A DNA stretch of 64,000 nt. Origin: Annona cherimola. Taxonomy: Eukaryota; Streptophyta; Magnoliopsida; Magnoliales; Annonaceae. The stretch spans positions 86,563,141 through 86,627,140 of the forward strand of contig CM059973.1 of NCBI GenBank assembly GCA_030490835.1, written 5' to 3'. Positions within the stretch are counted from its first letter, which is position 1. The number at the start of each line of letters is the position of its first letter. A model generated the notes under the pieces. That model had not been told where the DNA came from. It worked only from the letters and a program-made list of their open reading frames with translations, and made no database searches. Shown in pieces: positions 41,160-51,640 of this stretch. A program made the position numbers and the translations under genes.

Positions 41160-42938
41160 ATGGCATCCCAATCTACTTCCGTTCCCGCATTTGCTGAAGA
41201 CCAATCCTTTACAAGGCCACCGTTGTTTGATGGGAACAATTTTGGATATTGGAAGCTTCGTATGAAGCAACTCATCATGGCTACCGATATGGACTCTTGG
41301 ATTGCTATCCAAGATGGAGTAATACTGCCTACCGATGAAAGAGCTTCCAAATGGACCGATGAGGAAGTAAGAACTGTTAAGAGCAACGCCAAAGCTATGA
41401 ACTCTTTATTTTGTGCTCTTAATGCTTCTGAATATGATAGAGTATCCTCTTGCTTGACCGCCAAAGAAATATGGGATACGCTAACCTCTATCTATGAAGG
41501 AACTTCTCAAGTCCAAGGGACGAGAAGGAATATTTTGATTGGAGAACTAGAGAACTTTAGAATGTTAGAAACAGAAAATATTTCTGAAATGTTTGCTAGA
41601 TTCTCTAAGATTACTAATGCTTTAAAAGGTCTTGGAAAAGCAATATCTGAATCTGAGCAGGTCATGAAGATTTTAAGAGCTCTACCCGAATCATGGACTC
41701 CAAAGATCACTGCAATTGAAGAAGCCAAAGACCTCAACACGCTGAAGCTCGAAGACTTAATTAGCTCACTTATGTCACATGAGCTAATTAAGAAAAGGAA
41801 TGAAGATCAACACAGGGGCAAAAGAGCAATTGCCTTAAAAGCCGCACAAGACACCGATGACACATCTTCTTCTCAAAATGCCGACGAGATTGCTCTACTC
41901 ACAAAACGATTCAGAAAATTTGTGAGGAAAGGCAAAAATTTCAGAAGCTTCAAAGAAAGAACTCCCCGAGAGAAGAAGAAAGAATCAACAAAGTGCTACC
42001 GATGCGGCGGTTCGGGACATATGCAAGCCCAATGTCCAACTCCCGAAGAAATCAAGGCAAAAGAACAAAGAAAGGATCGAGGGGACAATAGAAGATTTCA
42101 GAAATATAAAGGAAGAGGCATGTACGTGAATGACGAGGAATCTACAACGAGTAGCTCCTCAACCGACGAAATCGAAGCAGAAGAATGTGCGAGAATTTGC
42201 TGTATGGCACAAATCGAGCAAGGAGAACAAACTACCTCAAAATGCACAAGCAATGAAGAGGTAAGTTCCAAATTCTCCCTTCCTAATTCAAGTTATTCTT
42301 CCTCTCATGAATGCCTCAAATGTGCTGAGTTAGATGAGCTACAAATGGCATATGATTCTTTATATGAAGAAATGAAGAAATTAGGAAGCAAGTTTACAAT
42401 TAAGAAAAAACAATGTGATGCAGTAATAATTATAAATGGTAAACTTGCAGAAGAAAATGATTTGCTAAAAAAGGAGAACAAATCATTAAATGAATCATTA
42501 GCCAAGTTCTCTAATCCAGGAGAAAACGTCAAAATGTTTTTGAATATGACCTCCCAAACACATAAAAGAGGTCTTGGGTATCATACATTTGAGCAAGGAG
42601 AAAGTAGCAAATCAACTGTGAAATTACTTGAGAAATATCAAACTAAAACTGCATCTATATACAAGCCACAAAAGAAAAATTTTAAGTGGACTAGAAGACC
42701 AATGGTTGAACCTTTATATGCTTGGAGACCTACTCCAAGATTACCTATGGCTTGTAATTTCTGCAATAAGATGGGTCATAAAACTTACAAATGTAACTTT
42801 AAGAAACTATATGACCATGGTGCTAAATTAGTTTGGGTTCCAAGAAACACAAGATTTGGGCTTTCAAAGTTAGATCAACTTAGATTAGATTCTATTACTA
42901 ACCCAAATGGACCCATAAAATGGGTACCAAAAAGATAA
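41160..42938 (+). CDS. Sirevirus Gag polyprotein
   Basis: 592 aa structural protein that would form the virus-like particle and package RNA. The N-terminal part has the plant Copia gag layout (PPLFDGNNFGYWKLRMKQLI; later AKEIWDTL and a RALPESW motif). Two zinc knuckles of the form CX2CX4HX4C follow: CYRCGGSGHMQAQC near residue 280 and CNFCNKMGHKTYKC near residue 533. A heptad-rich stretch lies between them. The ORF starts 49 bp after the LTR and ends with TAA at 42936-42938, just before the protease. It looks undamaged. Confidence 0.92.
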   Translation: MASQSTSVPAFAEDQSFTRPPLFDGNNFGYWKLRMKQLIMATDMDSWIAIQDGVILPTDERASKWTDEEVRTVKSNAKAMNSLFCALNASEYDRVSSCLTAKEIWDTLTSIYEGTSQVQGTRRNILIGELENFRMLETENISEMFARFSKITNALKGLGKAISESEQVMKILRALPESWTPKITAIEEAKDLNTLKLEDLISSLMSHELIKKRNEDQHRGKRAIALKAAQDTDDTSSSQNADEIALLTKRFRKFVRKGKNFRSFKERTPREKKKESTKCYRCGGSGHMQAQCPTPEEIKAKEQRKDRGDNRRFQKYKGRGMYVNDEESTTSSSSTDEIEAEECARICCMAQIEQGEQTTSKCTSNEEVSSKFSLPNSSYSSSHECLKCAELDELQMAYDSLYEEMKKLGSKFTIKKKQCDAVIIINGKLAEENDLLKKENKSLNESLAKFSNPGENVKMFLNMTSQTHKRGLGYHTFEQGESSKSTVKLLEKYQTKTASIYKPQKKNFKWTRRPMVEPLYAWRPTPRLPMACNFCNKMGHKTYKCNFKKLYDHGAKLVWVPRNTRFGLSKLDQLRLDSITNPNGPIKWVPKR

Positions 42939-42996
42939 GATTTATTTCCTTATTTTTCAGATATGTTTTAAGGCAAAGGCAAACAATGAATGGTTC

Positions 42997-44448
42997 ATGG
43001 ATAGCGGTTGTTCAAGGCATATGACCGGTGAAAGAAGTTTGTTTCATAAACTTAAGCCTTGCAACGATGGAATGGTTGCCTTTGGAAATAATGAAAAAGG
43101 TAAAATTAAAGGTAAAGGAAATATACTTAGTACCTCAAATGCATGCATGAAAGATGTTTTGTTTGTTGAAGGACTCAAACACAATTTAATGAGTATTAGC
43201 CAATTATGTGATAAAGGATATAAAGTTGTGTTTGAATCATCTATATGTAATGTATTTGATGGAGAACATATCATGTTTAGTGGTAAACGACATGGAAATG
43301 TTTATTTGGTTTCACTTGATGAATTGAATGGTCAATGTCTTATGGCCATTGATAATGATCCATGGGTTTGGCATAAAAGGCTTGGACATGTAAACATGGG
43401 AAATATAAAGACCCTTTGGAAAAAGAATTTGGTAGAAGGATTACCAAAGTTGAAATATGACAAAGACAAAATTTGCAAGGCATGTCAATTATCAAAACAA
43501 CCCAAGATGCCTTTCTCTACCAAAAAGGAAATTTCCACCACAAAGCCACTTGAATTACTACATATGGATCTATACGGGCCATCCGACATTCTAACCATTG
43601 GTGGAAAGAAATACGTATTTGTCATAGTTGATGATTTTTCAAGATTCACTTGGATAATTCTCTTAGCTAGTAAAGATGAAGCCTTCTCTATGTTTGCAAC
43701 TTTTGTGAATTTGGTGCAAAATGAAAAACAGAGTACTATTGTGACCATAAGAAGCGATCATGGTGGCGAATTTGAAAACAAACGATTCATGGAATTTTGT
43801 AATGAAAAAGGAATTCACCACACATTTTCTGCACCAAGAACTCCACAACAAAATGGAGTAGTTGAAAGAAAAAATAGAACTATACAAGAGATGGCTAGAA
43901 CTATGCTAAATGAGAGCAATCTATCCAAGAAATTTTGGGGTGAAGCTGTGAGTACAGCTTGTCATGTTTTGAATCGTGTTACCATTCGAGCAATCTTGAA
44001 AAAGACTCCATATGAACTTTGGAAAGGAAGGAAACCAAATATATCTTATTTTCATGTTTTTGGATGTACATGTTATGTTTTAAACAATGGAAAAGTCAAC
44101 TTGGGAAAATTAGATGCCAAAAGTGATGAGGCTATATTCCTTGGTTATTCATCAAATAGCAAAGCATATAGAGTATTCAATAAACGAAATCAAGTTGTAG
44201 AAGAATCCATACATGTTGTATTTGATGAATTTAACCAAACTCCGAGAAAGGAGGATGAACTAAGTGATGCAGATGAGACGAAAGGCAAAGAACAACCAAA
44301 GGAACTCGAGCTCAAGCCAGAAAATCCAGAGGAGGAAGAGGTAAGTGAAGGTAATGAATCTTACAAACCTCCAACTGATTTAAAGTTTAAAAATGCCCAT
44401 CCAATTGAACAAGTTATTGGAAACATATATGAAGGAGTAAAAAACTAG
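42997..44448 (+). CDS. Sirevirus protease and integrase (5' part of pol)
   Basis: 483 aa counted from the first ATG; the open frame already begins near 42961. The aspartic-protease active site DSG lies at residues 2-4, so the true start is upstream and the ATG is nominal. Next come the GAG-pre-integrase zinc module (HKRLGH ... [10 protein letters not shown]) and the integrase core with the catalytic DDE residues in [19 protein letters not shown] and NGVVERKNR. The frame differs from gag by one, so expression needs a recoding event or an RNA-level change. It stops at 44446-44448 directly after a six-A run (44439-44444), where coding continues in another frame. Confidence 0.9.
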   Translation: MDSGCSRHMTGERSLFHKLKPCNDGMVAFGNNEKGKIKGKGNILSTSNACMKDVLFVEGLKHNLMSISQLCDKGYKVVFESSICNVFDGEHIMFSGKRHGNVYLVSLDELNGQCLMAIDNDPWVWHKRLGHVNMGNIKTLWKKNLVEGLPKLKYDKDKICKACQLSKQPKMPFSTKKEISTTKPLELLHMDLYGPSDILTIGGKKYVFVIVDDFSRFTWIILLASKDEAFSMFATFVNLVQNEKQSTIVTIRSDHGGEFENKRFMEFCNEKGIHHTFSAPRTPQQNGVVERKNRTIQEMARTMLNESNLSKKFWGEAVSTACHVLNRVTIRAILKKTPYELWKGRKPNISYFHVFGCTCYVLNNGKVNLGKLDAKSDEAIFLGYSSNSKAYRVFNKRNQVVEESIHVVFDEFNQTPRKEDELSDADETKGKEQPKELELKPENPEEEEVSEGNESYKPPTDLKFKNAHPIEQVIGNIYEGVKN

Positions 44449-44548
44449 AAGATCAAAACAAAACGTTTATGGCCAATATGCGTTTGTATCGAAAATTGAA
44501 CCAAATACCATTGAACAAGCTCTTAATGATGAAAATTGGATTATTTCA

Positions 44549-46024
44549 ATGCAAGAAGAGCTAAATCAATTCGAAAGAAACAATGTATGGCATTTAGTTT
44601 CTAGACCAAACAATCATACAGTCATTGGTACAAAATGGGTATTTAGGAACAAATTAGACGAAAGCGGTCTTGTAATTAGAAACAAGGCAAGATTAGTAGC
44701 CAAAGGGTATTCCCAAGAAGAAGGAATTGATTTTGAAGAATCATATGCACCCGTGGCTAGATTAGAAGCCATACGCATCCTACTAGCATTTGCTTCTCAT
44801 ATGAACTTCAAATTGTTTCAAATGGATGTAAAAAGCGCATTTTTGAATGGTTATTTGAATGAAGAAGTATATGTTGAACAACCCCCTGGTTTTGAAGAAA
44901 AGGATCAATCAAAGTATGTTTATAAATTAACCAAAGCGTTATATGGACTAAAACAAGCACCAAGAGCTTGGTATGAAAGGTTAAATAGATTCTTGATTGA
45001 TCATGAGTTTCAAAGAGGGAAAGTAGACACTACTTTATTCATCAAGTACAAAAATAAAAATATTTTGATTGTACAGATTTATGTGGATGACATAATATTC
45101 GGTGCTACTGATGAAAATCTTTGTCAAGAATTTTCTAAGATAATGCAGAGTGAGTTCGAAATGAGCATGATGGGAGAATTAAATTTCTTCCTTGGACTAC
45201 AAATCAAGCAACAAAGTGAAGGAATATTTCTGAACCAGTCCAAGTATGTCAAAGAGATGCTCAAGAAATTTGGAATGCAGAATAGCAAAGGGGCAAACAC
45301 TCCAATGAGCTCAACAATCAAAATCGACACGGATGAAAACGGTAAAAGTATCGATCAAAAGCTTTATAGGAGCATGATAGGATCTTTGCTTTATCTAACT
45401 GCTTCTAGACCCGATATCTTATTTAGTGTTTGTATGTGTTCTAGATTTCAAGCATGTCCCAAAGAATCACATCTACTTGCTGTGAAAAGAATTTTTAAAT
45501 ATTTGATGAAAACCACAAACCTTGGACTATGGTATCCAAAGGGGTCAACCTTTGATCTAATCGGCTATTCGGATGCAGACTTTGCCGGATATAAAGTAGA
45601 TAGAAAAAGTACCAGTGGAACTTGTCAATTTCTTGGACATATGCTAGTTTCATGGCATTCAAGAAAACAAACAAGTGTTGCACTATCTACTGCGGAAGCC
45701 GAATACATAGCCGCCGGTAGCTGTTGTGCCCAATTACTTTGGATGAAACAGCAATTAAAGGATTATGGTATTCATTATGTTGATATTCCTATTAGATGTG
45801 ATAATACAAGTGCAATTTGTTTGACTAAAAATCCTGTATTGCATTCTAGAACCAAACATATTGATGTGAGACATCATTTTATTCGTGAACATGTTGAAAA
45901 TCATGATGTGTGCTTAGAATATGTGAAAACAGAAGACCAAATTGCTGATATCTTTACCAAACCTCTAGCCAAAGATTCATTTTATAAGATTAGGAATGAT
46001 ATGGGGATGATAGAGCTTAACTAG
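44549..46024 (+). CDS. Sirevirus reverse transcriptase and RNase H (3' part of pol)
   Basis: 491 aa from the first ATG; similarity to pol begins right after the A6 run, so this ATG is not the natural start. The Copia RT domain is complete, with [14 protein letters not shown] and the catalytic YVDD ([10 protein letters not shown]). RNase H follows, with Asp/Glu residues in [17 protein letters not shown] and RCDNTSAI. The ORF ends with TAG at 46022-46024. It is separated from the integrase ORF only by the frame change. Confidence 0.93.
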   Translation: MQEELNQFERNNVWHLVSRPNNHTVIGTKWVFRNKLDESGLVIRNKARLVAKGYSQEEGIDFEESYAPVARLEAIRILLAFASHMNFKLFQMDVKSAFLNGYLNEEVYVEQPPGFEEKDQSKYVYKLTKALYGLKQAPRAWYERLNRFLIDHEFQRGKVDTTLFIKYKNKNILIVQIYVDDIIFGATDENLCQEFSKIMQSEFEMSMMGELNFFLGLQIKQQSEGIFLNQSKYVKEMLKKFGMQNSKGANTPMSSTIKIDTDENGKSIDQKLYRSMIGSLLYLTASRPDILFSVCMCSRFQACPKESHLLAVKRIFKYLMKTTNLGLWYPKGSTFDLIGYSDADFAGYKVDRKSTSGTCQFLGHMLVSWHSRKQTSVALSTAEAEYIAAGSCCAQLLWMKQQLKDYGIHYVDIPIRCDNTSAICLTKNPVLHSRTKHIDVRHHFIREHVENHDVCLEYVKTEDQIADIFTKPLAKDSFYKIRNDMGMIELN

Positions 46025-46054
46025 GAAAAATTCATAAGAAAATTAAATTGGAAA

Positions 46055-46215
46055 ATGTCAAGTCGATGAGTCAAGTCGACTCCAGGGACGCCAGGTCGAC
46101 TCCGCTTTAGAAGCGAAGTCGACTCCGCTAGGGTCGAAGTCGACTCCGCCTCCAGGCGAAGTCGACTCCAGAAGGACCGAAGTCGACTTCGCCTAGGGCA
46201 AGTCGACTCCGCGCG
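46055..46215. repeat. GTCGAC palindrome cluster between pol and ORF3
   Basis: Seven GTCGAC sites, mostly as (G/C)AAGTCGACTCC, lie within about 160 bp after the pol stop. The same word is repeated nine times in each LTR. The spacer is followed by a pyrimidine-rich leader up to the ORF3 ATG. Confidence 0.95.
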
Positions 46216-46480
46216 CGACGTTTCGCATTCGGCCGACTTCTCTTCTTATTTCTTCTTTCCTCTCTTCTTTCTTCCTCATTTTTCCGGCCTCCCTGTTTTC
46301 TTTTTCTCCTCCGGCGACTGCAACTCTTGTTCTTCCGTCTTTCCTCTCCAATCTTCCGGCATTTTTCCTCCTCCTTCATCTCCGGCAAATCCCTTTCTCT
46401 CTCAAGTTTTCTTCTCCATTTTCTCTACTCCTCTCCATTTTCCTCTCTCACAGATTCCAAACTCCAAAACTCCCATCTCA

Positions 46481-48070
46481 ATGGCCCCGAGGAAAGCCGT
46501 CTCCAAACCGTCAAAAAGGCCTGTTCCTAGACCTCCCACATCTCACACTGAGGAAGAAATCCCTAGGAGAGCTAGGACACCTGCAAAACGGGTTCGAGAA
46601 GAACCCTCAACTTCTACGGGTAGAAGGGTTCGGTTCCAAACTTCTACTCACACATCGGAACAAGCTACAAGGTCGGAAAGCCAACCGCATGCCCAAGCTT
46701 CACAGAGCACACACTCCGGAGCAAGCAGAAGGGGTACTGCGGCAACGGGCAAAACTCAAGTTTTGAAGATGCCCACTACATACTTCAGAACCGAAATCAA
46801 TCACGGCCGGTTCTACAAGAACTTCTATGAACGAAAGGTATTCATACCAAAAATCATAGATTTCAAATTTTTGAAAGATTATGGGTCCGACATAGAAGAC
46901 CTATTGGATTTTCAAGGATGGACCAAATTACTCAAAGAGGATGACAAGGTCTATCCAGATCTTACCAGAATATTTTACTATGAATGGGATGAAGAAAATT
47001 TTGGCACACATGTCAAAGAAGTAGATATAGATTTTGGAATCGGGTTAAGTCCAAGCCAAACCAGAGCAATGAGTCATTTAGGACAGATACTTGGAGTCCC
47101 TTTCATCGAAGAGCCTTTTCCGGAAGATCTTACCATGGATCAGATATATAATCAGCTCACCCGAAGTAACAAGTATCACCCGGGGATCAAGTTTCTTCGA
47201 TACATGGATTTGTCACCCAGACTTCGGGTATTAAGGCTTCTCATTGCTCATTGCATCTACCCCAAAGGTGGTGGTAGAAATCAGTTAAACCCACAAGAAG
47301 CTGGAATCTTATGGAAGGTAGCAAACAAAGTCAAAGTGAGTCTACCTAAATTGTTTCTAGAAGCCTTGGCAAGTCGAAAGGATAATCCAAGGGGCGTCCT
47401 TCCTTACGGCACTTGGATCACAAAGATCCTTGAACATTTTGAAGTGGACATTGAAGGCGAGCCATTCGAAGTGCTCAAGTCCACAAATGCAATCAACAAG
47501 GCACTAATTCAGAGGATGAAAATCAATGTACTTGAACTCCGACCCGATGCTCCAGAAGAAGAGCATCAAGAGGACCAAGCACAAGCTGAGGGGGAGCAAC
47601 CTCCCGAAGCTCCGGCTGCTCCAGAAGAGCCACCATCACCTCAATCCCACGGCTCCTACTCCCCACAAGGATCCGTTGCACGAGAACGGGTACCTCCAAC
47701 CGCTTCTGAGGAGGTCACCCTAAGGGATCTCAAAGATGAAATCATTGCCATGAAGGCAGAAATGGGCTATCAAGAAAACCGGATGACAAGTCTTGTCACC
47801 GGTGTCCTTAATGCGATTGAAGATATGCATTCCCGACAAGATAGAATCGAGCGGGAAATGCGTAAAATCCGATATCATCTTGCATCAGGCCATCATAAGA
47901 AGAGACCCATGCCTGAACTCGATCCCTACGAGTCGGGTTCAGTTCATAGAGAGGCAACTCCCGATCACGCTTCTCTTGTTTACTCCTCGGCCCATCATTG
48001 TCCCATCAAACCTATTCCATATCCGATCTCTCAATTTCAATTCATCAAATCGTTATTTTTGCTTGATTGA
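46481..48070 (+). CDS. Sirevirus third ORF (envelope-like / plant transposon protein)
   Basis: 529 aa ORF in the position where Sireviruses carry an envelope-like gene. The N-terminus is basic and Ser/Pro/Thr-rich. The central part (YFRTEINHGRFYKNFYERKV ... LLDFQGWTKLL ... FYYEWDEENF) follows the pattern of the domain called putative plant transposon protein. The C-terminal part is acidic and Pro-rich and then forms a likely coiled coil (DLKDEIIAMKAEMGYQENRM ... RQDRIEREMRKIRYHL). I see no clear signal peptide or strong membrane segment, so an envelope role is doubtful. The frame is uninterrupted. Confidence 0.85.
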   Translation: MAPRKAVSKPSKRPVPRPPTSHTEEEIPRRARTPAKRVREEPSTSTGRRVRFQTSTHTSEQATRSESQPHAQASQSTHSGASRRGTAATGKTQVLKMPTTYFRTEINHGRFYKNFYERKVFIPKIIDFKFLKDYGSDIEDLLDFQGWTKLLKEDDKVYPDLTRIFYYEWDEENFGTHVKEVDIDFGIGLSPSQTRAMSHLGQILGVPFIEEPFPEDLTMDQIYNQLTRSNKYHPGIKFLRYMDLSPRLRVLRLLIAHCIYPKGGGRNQLNPQEAGILWKVANKVKVSLPKLFLEALASRKDNPRGVLPYGTWITKILEHFEVDIEGEPFEVLKSTNAINKALIQRMKINVLELRPDAPEEEHQEDQAQAEGEQPPEAPAAPEEPPSPQSHGSYSPQGSVARERVPPTASEEVTLRDLKDEIIAMKAEMGYQENRMTSLVTGVLNAIEDMHSRQDRIEREMRKIRYHLASGHHKKRPMPELDPYESGSVHREATPDHASLVYSSAHHCPIKPIPYPISQFQFIKSLFLLD

Positions 48071-48071
48071 C

Positions 48072-48085
48072 AAAAAGGGGGAGAT
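48072..48085 (+). promoter_or_regulatory. Upstream extra polypurine tract
   Basis: AAAAAGGGGGAGAT starts one base after the ORF3 stop and is identical to the true PPT about 400 bp downstream. Multiple PPTs are a described feature of Sireviruses. Confidence 0.7.
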
Positions 48086-48468
48086 AGAATAGGAAGTGAG
48101 TTGAAAGTTTTTTTAAGTTTTGGGTTGGGTACATTGTATTTAAGGTTTCATTTATGCTTTAATTTTTGTTCTCTGTAATGAAACTTCATATATACATATA
48201 TGAAAAGATGTTTTATTGGTTTATGATTGATATGATTGATATATTTGATAAGTGATTGCAATTTTTATAAATACAAAGTATTCTTAATGATTAATACTCA
48301 ATATATGGCTTGAAAGGTATTCAAGCATATTCTATGCCAAAATGACTAATGTTCTGAAAAAGTTCTCAATTCTAAATTATATGTTCAAGAAATATACTCT
48401 GTTTTCTCAAATGAACATGTTTGAATTTTTGAAAGGTATCAACTCAAAATGAAGTTTTGTCAATCATC
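48086..48468. other. Spacer between the two polypurine tracts
   Basis: AT-rich 3' untranslated region of the retrotransposon with no ORF. Confidence 0.8.
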
Positions 48469-48482
48469 AAAAAGGGGGAGAT
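48469..48482 (+). promoter_or_regulatory. Polypurine tract
   Basis: AAAAAGGGGGAGAT abuts the TGTTGG start of the 3' LTR and is the plus-strand primer site. Confidence 0.92.
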
Positions 48483-50317
48483 TGTTGGAAACAATGTTCA
48501 AAATAAAACAAATTGGCCAAGGATTGAGTTTTGATGATTAACAAGAACTAGTTTGAGTATATATATATATGACTAATATGTTTGCCAAGTGTTTAAGGAA
48601 AGCAGAGAAGTCAAGTCGATCTTCGAGTCGACTTGAACTTAGACTTGGGAGTGAAGTCGATAGTGAAGTCGACTCCACTAACGACTTCAAACAAGCCAAA
48701 ACTGGACAAAGTTGAAAATGGAATTCTGACGAGTGAAGTCGCAAGCCAAGTCGACTCCACATGCGACTTGGGTAGTCAAGTCGCATACGAAGTCGACTTC
48801 AGCATCGACTTCGAAGTACACAAAAATGTCCAGCGTTGAAATCTGGCTCCCGAAGATGCGAAGTCGCAGACGAAGTCGACTCCAAGTGCGACTTGGGCGA
48901 AGTCGCAAACCAGGTCGACTCCAACTTCGACTTGAGAAGTTTTGAAGTCCAAGATGAAGATTCAAGCATATCCAAGACATCCATTTGAAGTTTTCTCACA
49001 TACAAATGAGCTTTAAAGACTATTCTTAAAGTGACTTTAGATCAAAGCAAGAATCCAAGTTCAAGTTCAAATCAAGTCTATCAAGCTCAAAGCAAATCTT
49101 CAAGCTAGCTTCCAAATGGAGTAAAAACCAAGTCATGAAGACCCAGTGAGTCCAAAGTAAAGCAAGGAAAATACACATATTTTGCAAGAACTCAAAGCTT
49201 TCAAATGGTTTGCAAGACTCAAGACATTTCAAGAAGATCAAGGCGTTTCTGCAATAGACCAAGCCAAGTCGCAACCCAAGTCGACTTCAGGATCGACTTG
49301 AGTTGAAGTCTGAAAGCCAAGTTGACCCAAGTCTCAGACTTGAGTTTCTGAAGAACCCAAGTCGCAGGCCAAGTCGACTCCATGTACGACTTGGAAGCCA
49401 AGTCGCAGGCCAAGTCGACTTCATCTTCGACTTGGAGTATAACGGTCAAATTTTTGACCGTTGGAGTTCCTTTATTGCACGCCAACTACTTCTACAACGT
49501 TCATATTTTCCTCAATCTATAAAAGGACATTCAAATGAACGTGAGAAAGACAAGAGACACTACTCTAAAGATCAAAGAGAGAAAAGAAGTACAAGAAAGA
49601 CTTTCAAATACTTTTTCTCCATATTTGAGTGTTTCAAAGGAAGAAAGAGCTTCAAACTGCAAGTTGCTTCAACAATCATCATTCAAGCTACTTTTGATTT
49701 CTTCCTCGAGCTCAAAACTGCCTACACAAATCTGTAAAGTGTAGTTTTTATTCATTTCTTTATTTGGTTGTATAAATCTTGATTTAGCTTGGGTAGCTAA
49801 GATCAAGTGTATGCAAAGTAGGGTGTGATTGGAGTGAGACTCATCACCTACTTGTGCAAGTGATTGTATATGCCCCCTAGAGCTTTGAATCTAGAAGAGA
49901 GCAAGTGGCTCTAGTTGTATATGCCCCCTAGAGCTTTGAATCTAGAAGAGAGCAAGTGGCTCTAGTTGTATATGCCCCCTAGAGCTTTGAATCTAGAAGA
50001 GAGCAAGTGGCTCTAGTTGTGTATGCCCCCTAGAGCTTTGAATCTAGAAGAGAGCGGTGACTCTAAGTGTATTCGTGGAATACATAGTGGAACCTAAGTC
50101 ACAACGGAGTGTGAGCTTGGAAGAGTGGAGTAGGGAAGGTTTGCCCGAACCACTATAAATCTTGTGTTCTACTGCTTTATCTTATTTGCTCTTCATTTGC
50201 TTAAAAAAGGGGATTAACTTTTTCAAGGGGTTAAGATATTTGAAATTATCAAAGAAATTTTAAAGAACCCAATTCACCCCTCCCCTCTTGGGTTTAGCCA
50301 TCAACTCGGGACCAACA
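48483..50317 (+). repeat. 3' LTR of the Sirevirus
   Basis: Same length (1,835 bp), ends, TATA box, GTCGAC sites and 51-bp repeats as the 5' LTR; offset 9,206. No mismatch found by eye. Confidence 0.97.
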
Positions 50318-50322
50318 GTATA
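50318..50322. repeat. Target-site duplication GTATA (right)
   Basis: Identical to 39272-39276. Confidence 0.95.
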
Positions 50323-50392
50323 CACATTTTTTATTTAATAAAACTAGATGTTCTGATTAGATAAATGATTCTAAATACAATGAGTAAATTAA

Positions 50393-50671
50393 GAGTGTGT
50401 TTGGTAAAACATAAAAAATATCAAGTTAAAACTTTTCACTCTCCGTATCTATTGTATTTTTTAATTATTTCTTCACATATTCCTATACAGTTACTCTACT
50501 TTTCAATCATTTCTACAATTATTTATACAACTAACCTATCTATTTTAACTTTATTCTCTTTACTCTTCATCATTACCTCCGTCATATCATATTATTATTA
50601 TTTTTTCATTTCGACAACTTTTATACTAAAAACTATTCATACAAAAGTTTTATCATTTTTCAAACATACCA
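50393..50671. repeat. Tourist-like MITE, pyrimidine-rich orientation
   Basis: Starts GAGTGTGTTTGGTA after TAA (50390-50392) and ends TTTCAAACATACCA before TAA (50672-50674). It is about 279 bp. The interior (ACTCTACTTTTCAATCATTT, CTATTTTAACTTTATTCTCT) is the reverse complement of the order seen in the MITE at 51641-51920, so it is the same family in opposite orientation. Confidence 0.8.
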
Positions 50672-50674
50672 TAA

Positions 50675-51259
50675 ATTTGAATTTAGGTGTTAATAAAAGT
50701 ATTAACGTAGGCTCACTTACCAGTTTTCAGGGCAACTAGAGGTGGTGGTAGTAAGGAACATCCAACTCCAAGGTTGGGTTTTGGCAACAAAATTTGGTGG
50801 CGCTATGTCCGTTGTTGGGTTCTTTCGAATAATAGCAAACGCACGAAATGTTAATTTCTCACAAGGTATGCAGCGACATCAACATTCAATAAAATTTTAA
50901 TACATGAATGAAATATACGTTAAATGTATTTTTTTTGGATATACCGAAAATTTTATTCAAGCTATTTCTTACGCACCTTATACATGTCAGCATCCAGATT
51001 TATTTTACGTCAGCATCTAGATTTATTTTACAATATTTCGAAACTTAGGGGTTTTGGTAGCCTATGTAATCTAATATTAATTAATACAAAAGCTCACAGA
51101 ATCTATTTTGCAAAAAATCCCTAATTTCTCATTACAAATATCTTTTAAAATTAATTTCACGAAATTTTTTTGATGAAAATTAATTTCACGAAATTAACAT
51201 AAAAGTCATTTAGTTTTTTTGAATGGCCATGGATTTGGCTAGATCTTCAATGGAAAGAC
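50675..51259. other. Spacer
   Basis: Gene-free AT-rich DNA with a short direct repeat (GTCAGCATC(C/T)AGATTTATTT at about 50985-51030) and another near 51160-51195 (TTAATTTCACGAAATT). Confidence 0.5.
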
Positions 51260-51262
51260 TAA

Positions 51263-51637
51263 GGGTCTGTTTGGCATAACGCAAAACTCCCGTGTTTTTA
51301 TAAAAGTTTTCACGTCGAGGGATGTAAATGTAAAAACAAGTCGTTTCAAGCCGTCACTTCCAGCGTCGGTTGTTGACTACCCGTACAGCTGCAGAGGCTA
51401 GACGTTCCTCGGGCGTACATGTGTGCTTAGAAAACTCCGCAGTTGATGGTTGTGTCGTCCACTTGTGGACTATGCAGCACAACTGTACAACCTCCATTGT
51501 GGTGACTTCATGCCGCGTCAGTTGCTGACTTCCTGTGCGTTGTAAAAATGCATGGTCCAGCGACAACTATTGATAGATGCGTGTTTTTAAGCAATGCAAA
51601 ACATGTCAAAAACTTTTGCGCAATGCCAAACAGACCC
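51263..51637. repeat. Tourist-like MITE with GC-richer core (375 bp)
   Basis: Perfect 15-bp terminal inverted repeats GGGTCTGTTTGGCAT / ATGCCAAACAGACCC, flanked by TAA on both sides (51260-51262 and 51638-51640), the target preference of PIF/Harbinger (Tourist) elements. The interior is GC-rich compared with its neighbours and has no transposase. Confidence 0.92.
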
Positions 51638-51640
51638 TAA

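Larger units (their letters stand above)
39277..50317 (+). mobile_element. Complete Copia-type (Sirevirus lineage) LTR retrotransposon
   Basis: An 11,041-bp element has LTRs 39277-41111 and 48483-50317, both exactly 1,835 bp and identical wherever I compared them. It also has a 5-bp duplication GTATA, a PBS right after the 5' LTR, a PPT right before the 3' LTR, and gag, protease/integrase, RT/RNase H and an extra third ORF in the order typical of Sireviruses (Ty1/copia). Integrase precedes RT, which defines Copia. Equal LTRs mean a very recent insertion. Coding is in three different frames: gag to protease and integrase to RT both need a frame change. The extra 3' ORF, long LTRs and duplicated PPT favour Sirevirus over other Copia lineages. 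Confidence 0.96.

Noticed and set aside
42305..43887. Minus-strand frames inside gag and pol
   Set aside because: Shadows of the well-supported plus-strand retrotransposon genes.
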